Shown piece after piece: positions 58,707 through 64,000 of a DNA stretch of 64,000 nt (positions within the stretch are counted from its first letter, which is position 1; every line of letters starts with the position of its first letter). A model generated the notes under the pieces. The model did not search any database. It saw nothing but the letters and a program-made list of their open reading frames with translations, and was not told the DNA's origin. Made by a program: the position numbers and the translations under genes. The stretch comes from Pseudomonadota bacterium (GTDB lineage: Bacteria > Myxococcota_A > Polyangia > Polyangiales > Polyangiaceae), in assembly GCA_023428245.1 (NCBI GenBank), contig JAEYYX010000091.1, forward strand, positions 73,321 to 137,320. Direction: 5' to 3'.

Positions 58707-60998
58707 TCACTGCTGCGCTTCGAGCGCGCTCGCGTAATTCGGCGCTGTCTCGGCTTTCCGGACGCGGACCGCGCAGACCTTGTATTCAGGGATCTTCGAG
58801 ATCGGGTCTTGTGCGGAGATGGTGAGTTGGTTCGCGCTCTTGCGCCCGCCCCAATGGTAGGGGACGAAGACGGTGTCGGGGCGAATGGTGCTGACGACCG
58901 CCGCCTTGATGGTGCAGGTGCCGCGACGACTCTCCACAGTGACCCAGTCTCCCTCGACAATCCCGAGTTTGTTCGCGAGACGGGGGTGTAACTCACACTT
59001 CGGCTCCGGCGCGTGATCGACGAGGGGCCCGATGCGCCGAGTCTGATTGCCCGAGAGGAAATGACTCACCACGCGGCCCGTCGTGAGGATGATCGGGTAG
59101 TCGGCGTCGATGTCCTCCGCGGGCGGTTGGTAGGGGGTGACCAGGAAGCGGGCTCGGCCGTCGGGGAAATAGAAGGGGCCGTTTCCCTTCGCGACGGGGT
59201 TCCAGGAGCCCGGCTCGAAGAGACGCACAGTCCCCTCGGGTGCAGGAGGCGGGACGCCCTCGGGCGTCTGGTCCGGACAGGGCCAAAAGACGCCGAAATT
59301 TTCCTCGATTCGCTCGTAGGTCACCCCTGAATAGTCAGAGACTCCGCCTCGCGAAGCTACGCGCAGCTCGTCGAAGATCTGCCGAGCGCTCTCGAAGGCG
59401 AAGCCCTGAGGTCGACCGAGCGCCTGGGCGATGTCTTGGATGATTTTCCAATCGGCGCGCGCGTCTCCAGGTGGTGTGACGGCCTTTTGAATACGGATGA
59501 TGCGCCCTTCGACCTGCGTGACGGTGCCCTCGTCTTCTTCCTGAAGAGAGCCCGGCAAGACGACGTCAGCGTAGCGAGCTGTTTCGCTCATGAAAAAATC
59601 GATCGCCACGAAGAAGTCGAGCCGAGAGAGCGCCTCGCGGACGAAATTGTTATCGGGCAAGGAGACAACAGGATTAAAACAGATCGAGAGAAGTCCCTTG
59701 ATCTCCCCAGAGTGCGCCTTGCGCATGATTTCGTAGGCGTCGACGCCCGGCTGAGGCAAGTCGTCCGGACTCATGCCCCAGACCCCCGCCACATAAGCTC
59801 GGTGCTCCGGGTTCCCGAGGTCACGGCCGCCCGGGAGCTGGTCACATTTCTGGCCGTGTTCGCGGCCGCCCTGGCCGTTCGCTTGTCCGGTGATCGTCGC
59901 GTATCCGCAGCCCTTTCGGCCGATGCGCCCCGAGGCGAGGACGACGTTGATGGTGCTGAGGACGTTTTGGACCCCGTGGCTGTGATGTTCGATGCCGCGG
60001 GCGTGCATCAGAAAGCTCGTCTTCGCTTGCCCCCACCATTCGGCCGCCTGACGAATGCTCTTCTCGGCGATTCCCGTCACCTGCGCCGTACGCCGTGGGG
60101 TCCAGGCTTTGACCTCAGCGGCGACCTTGTCGAAGCCGACCGTAGAGCTCTCGATGAAGTCGTGATCGAGCCAGTCGTTCTCGATCATCAAGTGCAGGAT
60201 GCCGTTGAACAAAGCTGTGTCGCGCCCCGGCTTGACCGGCAGGAAGAGGTCACAGGTCCGGGCGAGCGGCGTGATGCGCGGGTCGACGACGATGACCTTG
60301 GCTCCCTGCTCGCGCGCTTGCCAGATGTAGTTTGTGGTGATCGGAGCGCACTCGGCGACGTTCGCCCCCGCCACGAGCACCACCTCTGCGCCGAGAATGT
60401 CGCTCCAAGGATTCGCGGCCCGATCGATGCCGAAGGCCTTTTTATTGCCGGCCGCGGCGCTCACCATGCAAAGTCGCCCGTTATAATCGATGTTCGCGGT
60501 GCGCAGGCACATGTGCGCGAACTTGCCCATCAGGTAGGTCTTCTCCGTCGTCAGGCTGGCGCCCGAGAGAACAGCGAAGGCGTCGCGACCGTGTTCACTC
60601 TGGATCCGCTCGATGGCCCTCGCGACGCGAGCGACCGCTTCTTCGTAGCCGAGCTTGCGGAAACCGGAGCTCGTGTCCGCGCGCTCGTAGGCGGAGACGA
60701 GGCGATCGGGGTGCGCTTGTTGGAGGTAACGTTTGACGCCCTTCGGACAGAGCATGCCGCGATTGAAGGGGAACTCGTACCAAGGCTCGACTCCGACGAC
60801 GGTATTGTCCCGCACCTTGAGCTTCAGCCCACACTGTTGGCCACAGAAACAGCAGTGCGTCTTGACGTGGTTCTCCGGCTCGCTCCCGGTATCGACGCGG
60901 AGCTCGCTCGCGTAGGCGCGGTGGGGACCGAACTCTCGGATCGTCTCGACGTCGAGCCCCGGCACGGGGAGACCAGGAGCATGGGTGGGCTGTTTCAT
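58707..60998 (-). CDS. Molybdopterin oxidoreductase catalytic subunit (nitrate reductase/formate dehydrogenase-like)
   Basis: 763 residues. N-terminal [4Fe-4S] ligands are [10 protein letters not shown] and, later, GMLCPKG. The Mo-ligand region reads [12 protein letters not shown], with Cys as in NapA/NasA nitrate reductases and formate dehydrogenases of the Cys type. Then [40 protein letters not shown] (a NasA/NapA hallmark) and the C-terminal [11 protein letters not shown] and VFVPYHWGG. There is no Tat signal, so it is cytoplasmic. Substrate is probably nitrate, but formate or another oxyanion cannot be excluded. It overlaps the NarI-like gene by ATGA. Confidence 0.9.
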   Translation of the reverse strand: MKQPTHAPGLPVPGLDVETIREFGPHRAYASELRVDTGSEPENHVKTHCCFCGQQCGLKLKVRDNTVVGVEPWYEFPFNRGMLCPKGVKRYLQQAHPDRLVSAYERADTSSGFRKLGYEEAVARVARAIERIQSEHGRDAFAVLSGASLTTEKTYLMGKFAHMCLRTANIDYNGRLCMVSAAAGNKKAFGIDRAANPWSDILGAEVVLVAGANVAECAPITTNYIWQAREQGAKVIVVDPRITPLARTCDLFLPVKPGRDTALFNGILHLMIENDWLDHDFIESSTVGFDKVAAEVKAWTPRRTAQVTGIAEKSIRQAAEWWGQAKTSFLMHARGIEHHSHGVQNVLSTINVVLASGRIGRKGCGYATITGQANGQGGREHGQKCDQLPGGRDLGNPEHRAYVAGVWGMSPDDLPQPGVDAYEIMRKAHSGEIKGLLSICFNPVVSLPDNNFVREALSRLDFFVAIDFFMSETARYADVVLPGSLQEEDEGTVTQVEGRIIRIQKAVTPPGDARADWKIIQDIAQALGRPQGFAFESARQIFDELRVASRGGVSDYSGVTYERIEENFGVFWPCPDQTPEGVPPPAPEGTVRLFEPGSWNPVAKGNGPFYFPDGRARFLVTPYQPPAEDIDADYPIILTTGRVVSHFLSGNQTRRIGPLVDHAPEPKCELHPRLANKLGIVEGDWVTVESRRGTCTIKAAVVSTIRPDTVFVPYHWGGRKSANQLTISAQDPISKIPEYKVCAVRVRKAETAPNYASALEAQQ

Positions 60999-62143
60999 GG
61001 ATGAAAATTCTCCTGATCTTCGGAGCCCAGGGGCCCCTCACCTAGGCAGCTGTTTACGTGCACGGGCATCGCGATCGCCGCCGGTTCGGCCAAACGCTCG
61101 CCTCCCCGCGTCCCCCGCCAGAGCAGCGACTGTGCGAGGGCGAAAGAAGCTCGCCGACACGGGGGACAGATCCACTGGTAGTGCTCGGCCGGGCTCCCTG
61201 GGATCTCGTAGCGATAGCCGAGGGCCCGCTCGACCTCGATCAGATCTTCCGCGTGCATCTGAGAGGTGAACTCGTGGCCACAACGCCGACAGCGAGCGAG
61301 CGCCTCCGAGCGGCCCACGTCCTTGTAGAAGCCAACTCCGAGCTGCGCGGGGCGCTGAAAGATGTGGAAGAACTTGCCAAAGGGGAGCCAGAGGAAGGTC
61401 GCGATGACGGTGATGGCGTGCAGGATCGCGATGAACGTGAAGCCGTATCCTTTCATCCACGTGTAGCTCGCCGTGAGCATCAGCCCGGTCAGGCTGACCG
61501 CGAAGAGGAGCAGCAGGGGCATAAAGTCCTCCGCAAACCGCTGGACCGCGGCCGCCCCCTCGTCGCGCATCCGACGTCGCACGGCGAGCGCGACCCCTCC
61601 GAGCACAAGAAACGAAGCCCAGACCAGGCCGTGAAAGAGGAAGAAGGCGACGGCTGAGTCGTGCGGGAAGCGGAAGGCCGGAAAACCGAAGACCATCGCC
61701 TCGTAGAGGCTCAAGTCGCCGGGCACGGGCCGAAAATGAAGCCAACCGAACACGAGCGGGAACGTGATCGCCACCGCCAAGATACAACCCCACATGATGA
61801 GGAGGTGAGTCAGGCCGCGCAAACGATCCCGCTTGATGATGAAGCGATTGGCCAGGACATCTTCGCCGATACGCCGAACCCAGAAAAGAGCGTTGCGCAG
61901 GCGCCAGCCCTTCTTGAAGAAGGCTTGCCAGCCGCGTCGCCAGTAGAGCGCCGTCGGTGGCCTCGAGAGCCACATGCTGTAGCGATAGGTGAGCCCAAAG
62001 GTCGCAAACAGAATGGAGAATGTGTACGCGACGAGCGCCGCGTCGAAGTGGGCCAGGCTGCGCGAACCGACGAGGATCGAAACTCCGAGCAGCGCCGTGA
62101 CAACCGCGCCGCGCGCCACAGCCTGAAAGACCTCTGGCCTCAT
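60995..62143 (-). CDS. NarI-like membrane protein with C-terminal zinc-ribbon-type tail
   Basis: About 382 residues from the ATG at 62143; an ATG at 62230 (GAGAGAG upstream) would add 29. Five to six membrane segments with several His ([39 protein letters not shown]) resemble the haem b subunits of nitrate reductase (NarI) and related DsrM/HdrE proteins. The C-terminal ~110 residues are cytoplasmic and contain two CxxC pairs (CRRCGHEF and CPPCRR), a zinc- or rubredoxin-like knuckle. It likely passes electrons from the quinone pool to the molybdoenzyme via the 4Fe-4S protein. Confidence 0.8.
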   Translation of the reverse strand: MRPEVFQAVARGAVVTALLGVSILVGSRSLAHFDAALVAYTFSILFATFGLTYRYSMWLSRPPTALYWRRGWQAFFKKGWRLRNALFWVRRIGEDVLANRFIIKRDRLRGLTHLLIMWGCILAVAITFPLVFGWLHFRPVPGDLSLYEAMVFGFPAFRFPHDSAVAFFLFHGLVWASFLVLGGVALAVRRRMRDEGAAAVQRFAEDFMPLLLLFAVSLTGLMLTASYTWMKGYGFTFIAILHAITVIATFLWLPFGKFFHIFQRPAQLGVGFYKDVGRSEALARCRRCGHEFTSQMHAEDLIEVERALGYRYEIPGSPAEHYQWICPPCRRASFALAQSLLWRGTRGGERLAEPAAIAMPVHVNSCLGEGPLGSEDQENFHP

Positions 62144-62340
62144 CCTCCACGCCTTCACGTCGCGCGCCTCCGCAAGGCTGTGCTCATCCTGCTCGCCTCC
62201 CAATCGGGCCTCCTCTCTTCCTTTGCCCATCCGGGCTCTCTCTCGCTGTCGCAGACTACACGCGAGCGGACCTGCTCTCAACCTCCCATGACCACCCACG
62301 CGCCCGCGCACTCTCCACTTACGAGTCGCTCACTGCCCGC

Positions 62341-62709
62341 TCACTTCTCCGCCCCATTCCAGCCGAGGGTGAGCAAGAACGCGCTATCCAAGTCAGCGTG
62401 CACATCGTGCGGCAAGTCAGCCGCCAGAATCAGCAGGCGCCCTTCGGTGAGCTCCACAGGCCCGTCGGGCAAATTCATACGAATTTGGCCTTGAACCACA
62501 TGCACCGACGTCGTCACTTTCGCGCGATGTTCGGCGATCGAAGCGCCCGCGCGAAGAACCATCACCACGAGGCGCAGGTCGGGCGTCCGAACGAGCGTTC
62601 GAGCAACGTGTCCATCGCGCTTGTAGCGCTCTTCGCCGCGCAGCTCAGCGATCACTTTTTCGAGGTCGAAGGTGACGCCGTCTTCGGCGGTTTCGGGGGG
62701 ATGCATCAT
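62341..62709 (-). CDS. Small cupin protein
   Basis: 122 residues forming one cupin barrel: LVVMVLRAGASIAEHRAKVTTSVHVVQGQIRM and LLILAADLPHDVHADLDSAFLLTL. The His/Glu metal set is only partly kept (AEHRAKV, DLPHDVHA), so metal binding is uncertain. It overlaps the hemerythrin gene by ATGA and lies between hemerythrin and the NarI-like gene, suggesting a sensor or chaperone role in the operon. No signal peptide. Confidence 0.83.
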   Translation of the reverse strand: MMHPPETAEDGVTFDLEKVIAELRGEERYKRDGHVARTLVRTPDLRLVVMVLRAGASIAEHRAKVTTSVHVVQGQIRMNLPDGPVELTEGRLLILAADLPHDVHADLDSAFLLTLGWNGAEK

Positions 62710-63272
62710 GGAACGTTCTTCCTTTCCTTCGAGCGAGCGCGCATCGCCTCGCCCCGTCTTTCGCGGAGCTCATCACGCAGAGTCTCCTGGGTTTCAGGGG
62801 AGAGTAGCGCTCGAATCGCCGGGAAGATGACGTTTTCTTCCTCGGCGAGGTGCTTTTCGAAGGCGGCGTCGAGCTCGCATGCGCTTTGAGCAAGGGCTGC
62901 ACGCGCCCGCCGGTCTTTCGGATCATTTTGCACTTCGGCCGCCGCGCCAAGAAGCAGCGCAAGAGGCAACTCATGAGAACGGTGTTCGACGTGCATCCAA
63001 TCGAGCGCTCGATCGACCTCCGGAGAAAGCCCCCGCAGGCGCGGCTCGATACTGAGCTCTTCGTCAGCCACATGGAGCGGGAGCGCCTCAGCGAAATATC
63101 GCTCCACATCGGCGCACGCCCTCGCGATTTGCTCATGAGGAGCTTCGAAGTTCGTGCCCGCCTCGCGCGCCAGACGCACAAATTGCCGAATGCGGCCATG
63201 ACACTCCAGGAGAAGGTCAACGAGATCCTTCGGCGTGGACTCACGAGGCGAAGATGAGAGCTGTATCAACAT
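62706..63272 (-). CDS. Hemerythrin-like di-iron protein, first gene of the molybdoenzyme operon
   Basis: About 188 residues from the ATG at 63272, with AGGAG six bases upstream. The fold and metal ligands are clear: LLLECHGRIRQFV, LPLHVADEELSI, MHVEHRSHELPL and FEKHLAEEENVIFPAI. Proteins of this kind bind oxygen or nitric oxide, or sense them. Its position at the head of an operon with a sigma-54 promoter and NorR-like operators points to NO. Unlike the RIC protein it lacks the ScdA N-terminal domain and the C-C pair. Confidence 0.9.
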   Translation of the reverse strand: MLIQLSSSPRESTPKDLVDLLLECHGRIRQFVRLAREAGTNFEAPHEQIARACADVERYFAEALPLHVADEELSIEPRLRGLSPEVDRALDWMHVEHRSHELPLALLLGAAAEVQNDPKDRRARAALAQSACELDAAFEKHLAEEENVIFPAIRALLSPETQETLRDELRERRGEAMRARSKERKNVP

Positions 63273-63342
63273 GGCGCGTCTCCTGAGGTCCCCCGGCCCC
63301 GCGGCGATCTCCCGCCGCACGAATCGGGTTCACTCTCTCCCT

Positions 63343-63360
63343 TCGCAATCTCCGCGCCAA
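63343..63360 (-). promoter_or_regulatory. Sigma-54 promoter of the hemerythrin-molybdoenzyme operon
   Basis: Read leftward: TTGGCGC, then GGAGA, then TTGCGA. GG (63358-63357) and GC (63346-63345) are ten bases apart. The predicted start site is about 60 bases before the hemerythrin ATG. The triple operator array lies about 195 bp upstream, within reach of a looping activator. Confidence 0.7.
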
Positions 63361-63553
63361 CCCGCATCCCGTCCCCCGCGCCCACTCTCACGAAGAGCGC
63401 GCCCTCCTTTCGCTCTGCCCAGCGACCCGTTGGGCCCCAGTTCGCTCGAAGATCGAGCCATTGCCCCGCTGAGCCCCCTCCCCGAATTTCACCCACCACA
63501 CCCGTCCACCCACACCCGCCCACAGCCGCCCACCAAGCCGCGGTCCAGCCAGG

Positions 63554-63612
63554 GTTATGCGTTCCATAACTCGAATGCTATTCCCAGCATAACCATGTAT
63601 GCCCATCATAAC
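63554..63612. promoter_or_regulatory. Triple operator array upstream of the molybdoenzyme operon
   Basis: Three 17-bp sites of the pattern GTTAT-N7-ATAAC: 63554-63570 (perfect), 63577-63593 (GCTAT left arm) and 63596-63612 (TGTAT left arm). Starts are 23 and 19 bp apart, against 24 and 19 bp in the array beside norR. In both arrays the perfect site is nearest the sigma-54 promoter and the 2-base gap falls between sites two and three. Confidence 0.75.
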
Positions 63613-64000
63613 CGTCCAGCGGCGCGTGCCGGGCCTGATAACCCTCCGCCGGCGCAGAACCCCAACGGCAGAGAGCGCCGGGGCCTCATTGTCTCCGCCG
63701 GCGCCTGAACCGTCCGCCGCGCCCTCATCGCTCCCCGGGCCCCGCGCACCCTCCGCCGGGGCCAGCCCTCCGATCGCACGCGCAGCCCGGCCCAGCCCCC
63801 TCCGCCGGGCACATAAACCGTCCGCCCGGCCCAGCCCCCTCCAGTCTCCCCCCCGCCGATACCGCGAACTCCCGAACAGCTCGGGCGAGACGGCGTCGCG
63901 ACGATGTCGCTCCCCTCCCATACCGCAAACACCCTCGCTTTTTTCTTTTGGCCCCGGCCCATCACTTCCCCCTGAGCCCACCCGAGCCTTCACCTGAGCC

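Larger units (their letters stand above)
63273..64000. other. 728-bp region with no gene, holding the operon control sites
   Basis: Upstream of the hemerythrin gene. It contains the sigma-54 promoter at 63343-63360 and the triple operator at 63554-63612, described separately. From about 63610 to 63850 it carries short direct repeats (for example the CCCGGCCCAGCCCCCTCC unit twice). All open frames are Arg/Pro/Gly-rich and lack start signals. What lies beyond base 64000 may belong to a divergent gene whose start is outside the window. Confidence 0.5.

Noticed and set aside
59436..61004. 522-residue rightward frame opposite the molybdoenzyme subunit
   Set aside because: It is a shadow of a gene with clear metal-cluster motifs; no start signal and no domain.
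63388..63993. Leftward open frame in the last 600 bases
   Set aside because: Gly/Arg/Ala composition, no ribosome binding site, and it overlaps the operator array and the C-rich repeats.

Overview
The window is high-GC, gene-dense bacterial chromosome with no mobile elements, rRNA, tRNA or CRISPR that I can see. Many exported lipoproteins carry long Gly/Ser-rich linkers after the lipobox, some with an N-terminal Cys-rich segment of the 'NCGTCG' kind. There are NtrC-type sigma-54 activators, orphan ACT-like and zinc-ribbon proteins, and plant-polymer-degrading lipoproteins. Together these suggest a Myxococcota genome, probably Polyangiales-like. This is inferred from style and gene content, not from a marker gene. 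|| Layout. 1-3.3 kb: truncated acetate kinase, lipoprotein hydrolase, LysR regulator and divergent ferredoxin-NADP reductase. 3.3-8.1 kb: large lipoproteins, including a GH12-like protein with a strong intrinsic terminator. 8.1-14 kb: aminotransferase, metallophosphoesterase and lipid kinase operon, then a CysJ-type diflavin reductase and TrmK. 14.4-23.4 kb: CBM6-GH10 xylanase, BamA-like barrel, small membrane and zinc-ribbon proteins, MdoG-like periplasmic glucan protein, glycolipid-binding protein, and a barrel plus Cys-rich lipoprotein pair. 23.7-30.2 kb: di-haem cytochrome c peroxidase, modABC, and a RIC (ScdA/YtfE) plus CopD-like operon divergent from a NorR-type activator. 30.3-44.5 kb: GT-C-like membrane protein, ATP-grasp/TPR protein, AlkD-like protein, two convergent P-type ATPases, D-lactate dehydrogenase, a P-loop ATPase and a beta-CASP metallo-RNase. 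44.6-51.7 kb: an iron/haem locus with a Fur-box-like site between a duplicated-domain lipoprotein and an operon of TonB receptor, tandem HmuY protein and Kelch lipoprotein. 52-56 kb: small proteins and a CBM-expansin lipoprotein. 56.2-63.3 kb: one long leftward operon encoding hemerythrin, cupin, NarI-like membrane protein, molybdopterin oxidoreductase, 4Fe-4S protein, Rieske protein, a small membrane protein and a TehA/SLAC1 channel. 63.3-64 kb: no gene seen. || The most striking signal joins two places 35 kb apart. Between RIC and norR (28602-28661), and again upstream of the hemerythrin-molybdoenzyme operon (63554-63612), there is an array of three 17-bp sites of the form GTTAT-N7-ATAAC. 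Start-to-start spacing is nearly identical (24/19 and 23/19 bp). Each array lies upstream of a sigma-54 -24/-12 promoter with GG-N10-GC spacing (28545-28561 and 63343-63360, both leftward). The simplest reading is one NorR-like, nitric-oxide-responsive sigma-54 regulon. It would control iron-sulfur repair and an unusual molybdoenzyme operon that has its own SLAC1-family anion channel, with modABC encoded nearby for molybdate supply. The RIC leader also carries a 13-bp tandem array in which a Shine-Dalgarno plus ATG module is repeated three times. || D-lactate dehydrogenase, acetate kinase, the P-type ATPases and the metallo-RNase fit a low-oxygen or energy-stress lifestyle. GH10, GH12-like and expansin lipoproteins fit growth on plant polymers.
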